A stretch of 64,000 bases of DNA from Microbacterium maritypicum. Lineage in GTDB: Bacteria; Actinomycetota; Actinomycetes; Actinomycetales; Microbacteriaceae. The notes under the pieces were generated by a model. The model was not told the DNA's origin and did not search any database. It worked only from the letters and a program-made list of their open reading frames with translations. Shown here in pieces: positions 1 to 8,156 of the stretch (the stretch's first letter is position 1; each line of letters opens with the position of its first letter). Location: assembly GCF_008868125.1 (NCBI RefSeq), contig NZ_WAAQ01000001.1, forward strand, positions 496,001 through 560,000, read 5' to 3'. A program made the translations under genes and the position numbers.

Positions 1-479
1 CCGCGGTCGAGGTGGATCGCCAGCTGCGGCAGTCGCAGCAGCGGACCGGTGTCCGCAAGCACGACACGGCCGTCCGCCAGGGCCAGTCGCCCGGCGAGGC
101 GCAACTCGCGGTCGAGCCACGAGTTCAGCAGCGGGCCGCCATACACCTCGACGGCGGCCTGCAGCCAGCCGCGCGAACCGGTGGTCGGCTGCGGCTTGAG
201 CTTGAAACCGGGGGAATCGGTGTGCGCACCGAAGATCTGCACGGGTGTGGTCGCCACGGCATCCGCGGGCACGACCCAGGCGATCGCCGCACCGTCGCGC
301 ACGACCACGTACCGACCGCCGGCCGGTGTCGGCCAGGCATCCTCTTCGCGCAGCCGCGTGAACCCTGCAGCTGCCAGCCGTCGAGCGACCTCCTCCGCCG
401 CGTGGTAGCTCGAGGGCGACGCGGCGACGAAGTCGGCGAGATCCTCGGCGTGGGCGAGGGCTGCGGGGGTGACGGGCAT
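1..479 (-). CDS. apeB: M18 family aminopeptidase, N-terminal part (runs off the left edge)
   Basis: Reading the minus strand from the ATG at 479 gives about 159 residues beginning MPVTPAALAHAEDLADFV and still open at base 1, so the C-terminal part lies outside the window. Hallmarks of M18 aspartyl-type aminopeptidases are visible: HTDSPGFKLKP near residue 90, whose His is a zinc ligand in the family, then VYGGPLLNSWLDREL near residue 115. The family makes cytosolic zinc exopeptidases that remove N-terminal, preferably acidic, residues. The short N-terminal segment (DFVAASPSSYHA) is also typical. It is divergent from the surface protein at 630, with 150 bases between them. Identity is well supported; the substrate is inferred from the family. 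Confidence 0.9.
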   Translation of the reverse strand, partial: MPVTPAALAHAEDLADFVAASPSSYHAAEEVARRLAAAGFTRLREEDAWPTPAGGRYVVVRDGAAIAWVVPADAVATTPVQIFGAHTDSPGFKLKPQPTTGSRGWLQAAVEVYGGPLLNSWLDRELRLAGRLALADGRVVLADTGPLLRLPQLAIHLDR

Positions 480-629
480 GTCGTGACCTTCCTGAAGAGC
501 GCGGTCCTTCGAGCGTAGTCGCGGTCTCCGTTCGGCAACGGCGCTATCGTTTTCGCGCCCGCCCGGGTTAGCCTTCCACTGGGGGAGACGCCGGTTCGGG
601 GTCTCCGGTATTCGGGGAGAAGCTTTCAC

Positions 630-3600
630 ATGCGTGCGAACACACGTCTGTCCATCCGTCGTGCCGTCGCGGGGGCCACATCAGCACTGCTGCTGGCAGC
701 AGGCCTCACCATCGTGACCGATGCGATCGCACCGACACCGGCCTCGGCCGCGCAGGACCCAACGAGCTGTCAGGGAACGGTGGCGCTGGTCAACGGCGGT
801 TTCGAGGCGCCGGTGCTCCCGAACGCCTCGGTGTCGCTGACGTCGGCCCCACTGGTTCCCGGGTGGTCGACCACCGACAGCCTGAACCAGATCGAGCTCT
901 GGAGCAGCGGTTTCAACGGCGTCACCGCGGCCGCGGGTCGGCAGTTCGCCGAGCTCAACGCCAACTCTCCGAGCAGGCTCTTCCAGGATGTCGCGACGAC
1001 CCCGGGGCAGACGCTCTCCTGGTCGCTGAAGCACCGAGGCCGCAGCGGCACCGATGTGATGCGCGTCGTGATCGGGTCGCCCACCGGCACTCTCGTGCAG
1101 AACGGCCCCAACCTCTCCGACGGGAGCACGGCCTGGGGCTCCCACACCGGCACCTACACCGTTCCCGCAGGGCAGACGGTGACGCGCTTCGGCTTCCAGG
1201 CGGTCAGCTCGGCGGGGGGCGTCGCCTCCGTCGGCAACTTCCTCGACGACATCACCTTCGGAACCGGGCCGTGCCTGATCACGACCAAGTCGGTGACCAA
1301 CCTCACGCGCGGGGGCACCACCGCCGAAGTGGGAGACACGCTGCGTTACACGGTCACGACGAACAACGGCGGCGGAAACCCGGCCCTGCAGTCGGTGTCG
1401 TCCGACGTGCTCGCCTCCGGGATCGACTTCGTGCCCGGCTCCCTCAAGATCATCAGCGGCGCGGGCACGGGCTCGCTCACCGATGCCACGGGCGACGACC
1501 GGGGCTCGTACACCTCGGGCAACCGCACGGTGCAGGTGCGTCTCGGCACCGGCGGCACCGCCACCGCCGGTGGATCCATCGGCGTGGGCGCGAGCACCAG
1601 CTACACCTTCGACGCCAAGGTCAACCTCTCGGCTGCGGCGAGCACCATCGTCAACGAGGCGCGGGTCGCCTTCCGCGACGACGTCGTGGGCCAGGACCGC
1701 ACCTCTGTCAGCCCGGAGACCCAGACGCCCGTGGGCGCGGCGGCGGATCTCGCCATCACCAAGTCGCTCGACACCGATCCGCTCGTCGCCGGACAGCCGG
1801 TCACGTTCTCGATCGGTGTGACGAACAACGGTCCGCAGACGGCGACCGGGGTGACCGTGACGGACCCGATCCCCTCCGGTGTCACGAGCGTCTCCGCCAC
1901 CTCTCCCGGCGCGACCTGCACGGTCGCGGCGACGGTCAGCTGCGCCGTCCCCGACATGGCCGTCGGGCAGAGCGTGCAGATCCAGGTGACGGGCACGCTC
2001 TCGCCGTCGAGCGATCCCGGAGCCTCGCTGTCGAACACGGCCACCGTCTCCGGCACCCGCACCGACCCGAACCTCGGCAACAACACCGCGAGCGTCATCG
2101 GCACGCTGACGACGGCGACCGACGTGTCGATCATCAAGGCGTTCTCCCCGTCGGACCCGGTTGCCGGCCAGAACGTGACCTACACCCTGTCCGTGTCCAA
2201 CGCCGGGCCGTCCGAGGCGCGCAACGTCGTGATCTCCGACCCGCTCGACCCCGAGTCGACCTTCATCAGCGCCACTCCCGAACAGGGAGCGTGCACGGTG
2301 GACGCCTCGGTCGTCACGTGCCAGATCGGAACGCTCGCGCCGGGTGCGACGGCCGTCGAGACCGTGGTGGTGGTGCAGGTCGCCTCCGGTGCCACAGCCG
2401 TCCTCCAGAACACGGCGACGGTGACGACGAGCACGACCGACACGAACCCCGCGAACAACGTGTCGTCGACCAGCTTCGAGCCCGACATCATCGCGGACAT
2501 GTCCGTCGTCAAGACGGCCTCCGCGGCGCAGGTCTCGGCGGGCGATGCGATCGACTTCACCCTCGCGGTGCGCAACCTCGGTTCCTCGGACGCCGTCAAC
2601 GTCGTGCTCGCCGACACCATGCCGGACGGCTTCTCCGTGACCGGAGTGGATGCTCCTCCCGGCGCGACGTGCACGTCCACCGCGAGCTCGATCACGTGCA
2701 ACTGGGCCTCGTTCCTCGTCGGAGGGCCGTCGAACGTCGTCGTGCACGCCGTCGTCGCCGCGGACGCCCCCATCGGCACCGTGACGAACACCGCGGCGGT
2801 CGCAGCCCCCGCCGACGACCGGGACACCACGAACAACGCCAGCTCCGTCGACGTCGAGGTCGTCCAGAGCGCCGACCTGAGCATCGTCAAGACGGCTCCG
2901 GCGACCGGCGAGCCCGGCAGCGCCTTCACCTACACGCTCACGGTCGCGAACGGCGGTCCATCCGTCGCCCGTGGCGCCTCGCTCACCGATACGCTGCCCG
3001 CCGGTTTCCTGGATGCCACCGTCAACGGCTCCGGGTGCTCGATCGTCGGCGGAACCGTCGGGTGCGAACTCGGCGACATCGCCCCTGGTGGGTCGGTGGT
3101 CGTCCAGGTCACCGGCACCTGGAGCACGACGGCCACCGGGATCGTCTCGAACACGGCGACGACCACATCGGCGACGCCCGACCCGAACACCGGCGACAAC
3201 ACCTCGACCGTCGACGTCACGCTCGCGCCGAACACCGATGTGCGCGTCGTCAAGACGACCTCGACCCCGTCCGTCCCGCTCGGCGGAACGGCCACGTTCG
3301 ATGTGACCGTGACCAACGAGGGCCCGTCTGCCGCCTCCGGCGTCGTGCTGAACGAGCTCATGCCCGCGGGCTTCATGCTCACCGGGGCCACGCCGTCGGT
3401 CGGCGCCTGGTCGATGGAGGATGCGCGCTGGACGGTGGGGACGCTGCTTCCCGGAGAGTCGGCGTCGATCACCGTGACCGCGACCGTCCACGTGGAGGGG
3501 CAGCTGGTCAATACGGCCGTCGCGTCCTCGCAGACGCCGGATCCCGACACGTCGAACAACACCGGCACGGCGACCGTGACCGTCACGCCGTCCGCCGACC

Positions 3601-6170
3601 TCGCGATCGTGAAGACGATCTCGGCGAACCCTGCTCCGCTCAACGGCGCCGTGACCTACACGATCGTCGTGACCAACAACGGACCGAGCGTCGCCTCCGC
3701 CGTCACGGTCGCCGACGCGCTCCCCGCCGGGTTGCTGAACCCGTCGACCGCCACCTCCGGATGCACCGTCACGGGATCGCAGCTCGAGTGCACGCGGCCG
3801 ACGCTCGCCGTCGATGCCACCTTCACGGTGACCGTGACCGGCACGGTCGACCCGTCGACCTCGGGCACGACGCTGTCGAACACCGCGACGGTCACCTCGA
3901 GCACGCCCGATCCCGACCCGAGCGACAACACCTCGACCGTGACCGTCCCCGTCTCCGGTGCGCCGCAGGTCGAGCTCGTGAAGAGCGCGGGCATCCCGAC
4001 CGACACCAACGGGGATGCGCGCATCGGTGCCGGCGACACGGTCGCCTACACCTTCACGATCCGCAACACCGGTGATGTCACGCTCACCAGTGCGGCCATC
4101 ACCGATCCGCTCCTCGGCGGCGCTGTGGCCTGCGCGGCGTTCTCCGCTCCGCTGCTGCCCGGCGGCTCGGTCACGTGTGCGCCGGTGTCGTACACGCTCA
4201 CACAGGCGGACGCGGATGCCGGAACGGTGCGCAACACCGCGTCGGTGACCGCGCAGTCCGCCCAGGGGCCCGCGACCGACGATGCCGAGGCGAATGTCAC
4301 CATCGCGGCGACCAACAGCATCAGCCTCGCCAAGGTCCCCTCGACCGTGGTCGACGTGGACGGCGACACGGCCGTCGGCGCGGGTGACACCGTGGACTAC
4401 ACGTTCACCGTGACGAACAACGGAACCACGACGTTGCGCGATGCCGCGATCACCGACGCGATGCTCGGCGGAACCGTCACGTGCCCCGAGCTGAGCGCAG
4501 TCGCACTCGCACCGGGGCAGTCGGTGTCGTGCACGCCGATCACCTACACGCTCACCCAGGAGGACGTCGACGGCGGCCTGGTGCACAACGAGGCCTCCGT
4601 CACCGCGAACGCCCCGATCGGCACGGTGACCGACACCGCGCAGGCCGACGTCGACATCACCGGCACGGCCACGATCGAGCTGCTCAAGAACGTCGGGCGC
4701 TTGCTCGACGTCAACGGCGACGGCTTCATCGGCGCGGGTGACACCGTCGATTACACCTTCTCGGTGCGCAACCGCGGCACCACGACCCTCAGCGATGTGG
4801 TGATCTCGGACCCGTTGCTGGGCGCCGGCACACTGTGCACGATCGGTACCCTCGCCGTGGGCGCAGCGGCCGACTGCGGTCCGCTCACGTACACGCTGAC
4901 GCAGGCCGACGTGGAGGCCGAGATCGTGCGCAACACGGCGACGACGACGGGGACGAGCCCGCTCGGACCGGTCGCCGATGACGCCTCGGCGGATGTCGTG
5001 ATCACGGGCACGAGCGCCATCGAGCTCACCAAGACGGCCGGAGCGATCGTGCTCGGAGCGGACGGCAGGGCGGGCGCCGGAGACACGGTCGGCTACACGT
5101 TCAGGATCCGCAACGCGGGCACCACGGTGCTCCGTGACATCGTGCTCGACGATGCGCTCCTCGGCGGTGCGGTCGACTGCGCCGCGCTCGACGGCCTCGC
5201 GTTGAACCCGGGCGACGAGGTCACCTGCGGACCGGTCGACTACACGCTCATGCAGCAGAACGTCGACGACGGGACCGTGCACAACGTGGCCACCGTGGAG
5301 GGGCAGTCGCGCAACGGCAGTGCCGATGACGAGGATGAGGTCGACGTGCGCGTCGCCGGCACCGACGACATCTCCCTGCTGAAGTCTGCCGCTGCCGTGG
5401 TCGACGCCAACGGCAACGGACGCACGGATGCCGGTGACACGATCGCCTACACGTTCACCGTGACGAACGCGGGAACCACGACCCTCACGGGCATCGCCGT
5501 CAGCGACCCGCGTCTCGCCGGGGTCATCACCTGCGATGCGACCGAGATCGCCCCGGGGGAATCGACCGTCTGCTCGGCAGGATCGCCCGCGGTGCTCACG
5601 CAGGCGGAGATCGATGCCGGGGAGATCGAGAACACGGCGACGGCGACGGGCACCGGCACCTCGGAGATCCCGCCGGTGGCCACCGACACCGTGGTGACGC
5701 CGCTCGTGGCGCAGCCGGCCATCGCCCTGACCAAGACCGGCGGCGACTACGTCGACGTCGATCGCAACGGGAAGATGAACGCCGGGGACACGATCGCGTT
5801 CCGGTTCTCCGTGACCAACACGGGAGCGGTGACCCTGACCGACGTGAAGATCGACGATCCGAAGCTGGGCGGCGCCCTCGATTGCGTGATCCCGGATCTC
5901 GCGCCCGGTGCGACCGCGAACTGCGGCCCGGTCACCTACCGCCTCACCACGGCCGACGTCGCGGCGAGCACGGTCGTGAACGTCGCCACAGCGAGCGCGA
6001 CCGGCGGGGCGGTGACGGTCACTGCAGCCGCGACCGCCATGGTCGACCTGAACGGGCTGGCGGCCACGGGTGGCGTGATCACCGGGATCGGGTGGGCGCT
6101 CGCACTGCTGGCGGTCGGAGCCCTGGTGCTGCTGATCGCCCGTGTGCGTCGTCGCGAGATCGAGGTCTGA
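630..6170 (+). CDS. Large repeat-built surface protein (DUF11 and DUF7507-type repeats, LAxTG-like C-terminus)
   Basis: 1846 residues. An export signal (basic start, hydrophobic core, likely cut after ASA near residue 40) leads into a region of about 180 residues resembling a jelly-roll or lectin-like domain (NGGFEAP, GWSTTDSLNQIELW). About thirteen Ig-like repeats follow. One divergent and six DUF11-type repeats start near residues 220, 371, 496, 622, 747, 868 and 988 (pattern ADLAIVKT...VTNNGPS). Six DUF7507-type repeats start near 1111, 1228, 1346, 1461, 1578 and 1696 (YTFTVTN.GTTTL...DPLLGG). The C-terminus carries LAATGG near 1809, a hydrophobic helix and a basic RVRRREIEV tail, as expected for sorting by a class E sortase. 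The start is preceded by GGGGAGAAG. A short hairpin (584-589 with 601-606) lies in the leader. An adhesive or wall-spacing role is inferred. Confidence 0.88.
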   Translation: MRANTRLSIRRAVAGATSALLLAAGLTIVTDAIAPTPASAAQDPTSCQGTVALVNGGFEAPVLPNASVSLTSAPLVPGWSTTDSLNQIELWSSGFNGVTAAAGRQFAELNANSPSRLFQDVATTPGQTLSWSLKHRGRSGTDVMRVVIGSPTGTLVQNGPNLSDGSTAWGSHTGTYTVPAGQTVTRFGFQAVSSAGGVASVGNFLDDITFGTGPCLITTKSVTNLTRGGTTAEVGDTLRYTVTTNNGGGNPALQSVSSDVLASGIDFVPGSLKIISGAGTGSLTDATGDDRGSYTSGNRTVQVRLGTGGTATAGGSIGVGASTSYTFDAKVNLSAAASTIVNEARVAFRDDVVGQDRTSVSPETQTPVGAAADLAITKSLDTDPLVAGQPVTFSIGVTNNGPQTATGVTVTDPIPSGVTSVSATSPGATCTVAATVSCAVPDMAVGQSVQIQVTGTLSPSSDPGASLSNTATVSGTRTDPNLGNNTASVIGTLTTATDVSIIKAFSPSDPVAGQNVTYTLSVSNAGPSEARNVVISDPLDPESTFISATPEQGACTVDASVVTCQIGTLAPGATAVETVVVVQVASGATAVLQNTATVTTSTTDTNPANNVSSTSFEPDIIADMSVVKTASAAQVSAGDAIDFTLAVRNLGSSDAVNVVLADTMPDGFSVTGVDAPPGATCTSTASSITCNWASFLVGGPSNVVVHAVVAADAPIGTVTNTAAVAAPADDRDTTNNASSVDVEVVQSADLSIVKTAPATGEPGSAFTYTLTVANGGPSVARGASLTDTLPAGFLDATVNGSGCSIVGGTVGCELGDIAPGGSVVVQVTGTWSTTATGIVSNTATTTSATPDPNTGDNTSTVDVTLAPNTDVRVVKTTSTPSVPLGGTATFDVTVTNEGPSAASGVVLNELMPAGFMLTGATPSVGAWSMEDARWTVGTLLPGESASITVTATVHVEGQLVNTAVASSQTPDPDTSNNTGTATVTVTPSADLAIVKTISANPAPLNGAVTYTIVVTNNGPSVASAVTVADALPAGLLNPSTATSGCTVTGSQLECTRPTLAVDATFTVTVTGTVDPSTSGTTLSNTATVTSSTPDPDPSDNTSTVTVPVSGAPQVELVKSAGIPTDTNGDARIGAGDTVAYTFTIRNTGDVTLTSAAITDPLLGGAVACAAFSAPLLPGGSVTCAPVSYTLTQADADAGTVRNTASVTAQSAQGPATDDAEANVTIAATNSISLAKVPSTVVDVDGDTAVGAGDTVDYTFTVTNNGTTTLRDAAITDAMLGGTVTCPELSAVALAPGQSVSCTPITYTLTQEDVDGGLVHNEASVTANAPIGTVTDTAQADVDITGTATIELLKNVGRLLDVNGDGFIGAGDTVDYTFSVRNRGTTTLSDVVISDPLLGAGTLCTIGTLAVGAAADCGPLTYTLTQADVEAEIVRNTATTTGTSPLGPVADDASADVVITGTSAIELTKTAGAIVLGADGRAGAGDTVGYTFRIRNAGTTVLRDIVLDDALLGGAVDCAALDGLALNPGDEVTCGPVDYTLMQQNVDDGTVHNVATVEGQSRNGSADDEDEVDVRVAGTDDISLLKSAAAVVDANGNGRTDAGDTIAYTFTVTNAGTTTLTGIAVSDPRLAGVITCDATEIAPGESTVCSAGSPAVLTQAEIDAGEIENTATATGTGTSEIPPVATDTVVTPLVAQPAIALTKTGGDYVDVDRNGKMNAGDTIAFRFSVTNTGAVTLTDVKIDDPKLGGALDCVIPDLAPGATANCGPVTYRLTTADVAASTVVNVATASATGGAVTVTAAATAMVDLNGLAATGGVITGIGWALALLAVGALVLLIARVRRREIEV

Positions 6171-6186
6171 TCCCGCACCATCCGCA

Positions 6187-6223
6187 CGAAGCGCCCCGCC
6201 CGATGATCGAGCGGGGCGCTTCG
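6187..6223 (+). terminator. Terminator hairpin after the surface protein
   Basis: A perfect 13-bp inverted repeat, CGAAGCGCCCCGC (6187-6199) and GCGGGGCGCTTCG (6211-6223), has an 11-base loop and is followed by TCGTTTCC. It sits 17 bases after the stop of the surface protein gene and before the riboswitch. Confidence 0.8.
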
Positions 6224-6269
6224 TCGTTTCCCTGGCGTTCATCCTGGCGCGATAGGGTCGTCCCGATAG

Positions 6270-6368
6270 CGCCTAGGGTTCCGGGGGTCGCACCCGTCTG
6301 GTCCGAGCGGCGCCACGGCACTCCTCCGCAGGAGAGCCGTCATCTGACAGGACAAAAGCCCGGAGGAC
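6270..6368 (+). promoter_or_regulatory. Guanidine-I (ykkC-yxkD) riboswitch
   Basis: The segment contains the conserved blocks of the ykkC class in order: CTAGGGTTCCG (6273-6283), GTCTGGTCCGAGCG (6296-6309), the ACGGCAC turn (6314-6320), and GGACAAAAGCCCGGAGGA (6350-6367). It lies directly upstream of a DMT-superfamily exporter. Guanidine-I riboswitches typically turn on guanidine exporters and carboxylases when guanidinium binds. An expression platform is visible: GACCCT (6366-6371), the last bases of the aptamer's 3' part, can pair with AGGGTC (6398-6403), covering the ribosome binding site GGAAGG (6395-6400). This suggests translational control. Other ykkC subtypes sense ppGpp, PRPP or nucleoside diphosphates, so the ligand assignment rests partly on the exporter next door. 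Confidence 0.82.
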
Positions 6369-6408
6369 CCTGTTCGTCGCGCCGTGCGCCGGACGGAAGG
6401 GTCTCGTC

Positions 6409-7272
6409 ATGTCCTCACTCGCATTCGTCCTGGTGTTCGGTGCGGCCATCGCCCACGCGGCATGGAACATCATCGCCCACGGCATCAGCAGGGCCGGCGC
6501 TCCGTTCCTGTGGTGGGGTGCTGTCGCCAGCACGGTCGTCTGGATCGGCGCCGTGCCGTTCACCGGCGGTCTCGGCGCCGACGATCTGTGGTCGTTCGCC
6601 CTCGGTGTCGTCGTCTCATCGGTGCTGCACGTCGGGTACATGGCCGTGCTGCAGCGCGGCTACCGCGAGGGCAACCTCTCCACGGTCTATGCCACCGCGC
6701 GGGGCACCGGACCGTTCCTCTCGGTGATCGTGGCGGTGCTGCTGCTCGGCGAGCGTCCGTCGTTGGTCGCTCTCGTCGGCGTCGCCGCCGTGATCGTGGG
6801 CGTCGTCGCCATCGGCCTCGTCGACAGGGGGAGAGGAGCGGGCGCACGCCGACTCGATCCCGGCATCGTGTTCGGTCTGCTCACCGGGGTCGCGATCGCG
6901 GTCTACACGATCTGGGATGCGCACGCCGTGCGCACCTGGAACCTCTCGCCGGTCGCCTTCATGGTCGGCACCACGCTGCTGCAGATCCCGTTCTACTCGA
7001 TCGCGGTGCGCAGGCGCTGGAGTGCGATCCGCGCGCTCGGGCGCACGCAGTGGCGCCGCATCCTCGCCTTCGGCATCCTGTCGCCGCTGTCGTACATCCT
7101 GGTGCTGACGGCGATCCAGATCGCCCCGGTCGCGCTGGTGGCGCCGCTGCGCGAGGTCAGCGTCGTACTGGTGGGCCTGTTCGGGGTGTTCGTGCTGCGG
7201 GAATCGCGCCCGGCCTGGCGGATCGCGGCATCGCTCGTCGTGGTCGCCGGGATCGTGCTGCTCGCGTGGTGA
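6409..7272 (+). CDS. EamA/DMT-superfamily exporter under riboswitch control
   Basis: 287 residues and largely hydrophobic, with about ten membrane segments arranged as two EamA half repeats (residues about 1-135 and 150-287), the standard size for the 10-TMS drug/metabolite transporter family. The ATG at 6409 has GGAAGG eight bases upstream. The protein should sit in the cytoplasmic membrane and export a small solute. Because a guanidine-I-type aptamer precedes it, guanidinium or a related compound is the likely cargo. This is inferred from regulation, since guanidine exporters proven so far are mostly small SMR proteins. The gene meets the response regulator on the other strand tail to tail with no gap. 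Confidence 0.85.
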   Translation: MSSLAFVLVFGAAIAHAAWNIIAHGISRAGAPFLWWGAVASTVVWIGAVPFTGGLGADDLWSFALGVVVSSVLHVGYMAVLQRGYREGNLSTVYATARGTGPFLSVIVAVLLLGERPSLVALVGVAAVIVGVVAIGLVDRGRGAGARRLDPGIVFGLLTGVAIAVYTIWDAHAVRTWNLSPVAFMVGTTLLQIPFYSIAVRRRWSAIRALGRTQWRRILAFGILSPLSYILVLTAIQIAPVALVAPLREVSVVLVGLFGVFVLRESRPAWRIAASLVVVAGIVLLAW

Positions 7273-7929
7273 TCAGCGGAAGCTGACGAGACCGGCGTGC
7301 GCGGCGGTCACGAGGATCTGCACGCGGTCGCGCAGGTGCCACTTGGACATCATGCGTCCGAGGTGGGCTTTCACCGTGCCCTCGGAGACGATGAGCGCCT
7401 TGGCGATCTCGGCGTTCGACATGCCCTGTGCCAGGCAGTGCAGCACCTCGACCTCGCGCTCGGTGAGCGGCTCGAGTGCGGCGGCATCCGCCGCCACGGG
7501 GGTCGAGTCGCGCACGTGCTTGATGAGCATCGAGGCGATGCGAGGGGAGAGCGAGCTGGCACCGCTGTGTACCTCGCGGACGCCGGTGACGATGTCGTCG
7601 GCGCTGGAGTCCTTGAGCAGGTAGCCGGAGGCGCCGGCGCTCAGCATCGGAAGCACCGTGTCGCTGCCATCGAGCGTCGTGACGGCGAGCACACGAACGT
7701 GAGGCCAGCGTTCGGCGATCACACCGGTGGCTTCGATGCCGTCCATCTCGGGCATCTGCACGTCCATCATCACCACGTCGGGCTGCTCGCGTTCGACGGT
7801 GGCGATCGCCTCCACGCCGTCTTCCGCCTGTGCGACCACAGTGATCTCCGGGTCGCGCGACACGAAGTGCGACAACGCCGAACGGACCAGTGGATCATCG
7901 TCGACGATCACGACACGGATTTCCTGCAT
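7273..7929 (-). CDS. NarL/FixJ-type response regulator
   Basis: 218 residues. An N-terminal receiver domain (about 4-120) has the acidic pocket D10-D12 and phospho-acceptor D56 in MMDVQMPEMDG. A linker and a C-terminal LuxR-type helix-turn-helix follow (about 152-210, LTEREVEVLHCLAQGMSNAEIA...EGTVKAHL). It binds DNA when phosphorylated, usually by a HisKA_3 kinase. The probable partner is the kinase at 8157, which is transcribed away from it. The 227-base gap between the two genes also carries the small ORF at 8080. A 10-bp palindrome TTTGGCCAAA (7977-7986), 47 bases upstream of its ATG, is a possible binding site. No ligand or target is known from sequence. Confidence 0.93.
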   Translation of the reverse strand: MQEIRVVIVDDDPLVRSALSHFVSRDPEITVVAQAEDGVEAIATVEREQPDVVMMDVQMPEMDGIEATGVIAERWPHVRVLAVTTLDGSDTVLPMLSAGASGYLLKDSSADDIVTGVREVHSGASSLSPRIASMLIKHVRDSTPVAADAAALEPLTEREVEVLHCLAQGMSNAEIAKALIVSEGTVKAHLGRMMSKWHLRDRVQILVTAAHAGLVSFR

Positions 7930-7976
7930 AGGGGGAAGCCTAACGGCGAGAGCGCCCGGACGACGTCATGTAGACC

Positions 7977-7986
7977 TTTGGCCAAA
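7977..7986. promoter_or_regulatory. Palindrome TTTGGCCAAA in the divergent promoter region
   Basis: A perfect 10-bp palindrome lies in a locally AT-richer stretch between the divergent regulator (start 7929) and the small ORF (start 8080). NarL-family regulators usually bind short inverted repeats. A role as operator is suggested only by its position. Confidence 0.3.
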
Positions 7987-8079
7987 AACCTCTGGACGTG
8001 AGACAGATGTGCGCCACGCAGATCGCCGAGAAGATGAATACAGACATCGACAAACGACTACATAATGGAGGTGAATGTA

Positions 8080-8127
8080 ATGACTTTCTGGCAGCAGGTT
8101 GGCAAGTTCTTCGGTCTTCACCGCTAG
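8080..8127 (+). CDS. Small ORF encoding a 15-residue amphipathic peptide upstream of the kinase
   Basis: ATG at 8080 to TAG at 8125-8127 encodes MTFWQQVGKFFGLHR. A near-perfect ribosome binding site, GGAGGTG (8067-8073), sits at ideal spacing. An in-frame ATG at 8065 would add five residues but overlaps that site, so 8080 is the better start. The peptide has aromatic and aliphatic residues (F3, W4, V7, F10, F11, L13) spaced to form one hydrophobic helix face, with K9, H14 and R15 giving positive charge and no export signal. It lies 29 bases before the histidine kinase and probably shares its transcript. It could be a signal for the kinase, a leader peptide coupling translation, or a membrane-active microprotein. 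No homologue is recognised; translation is inferred from the strong site alone. Confidence 0.6.
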   Translation: MTFWQQVGKFFGLHR

Positions 8128-8156
8128 AGTACCTGGCGAAAAGGAGATAGTGAACC

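Noticed and set aside
681..6242. A very long open frame on the minus strand opposite the surface protein
   Set aside because: It is a shadow produced by GC-rich codons of the repeats; composition is Arg/His/Gly-rich without domains, and the plus-strand protein has clear domains, signal peptide and anchor.
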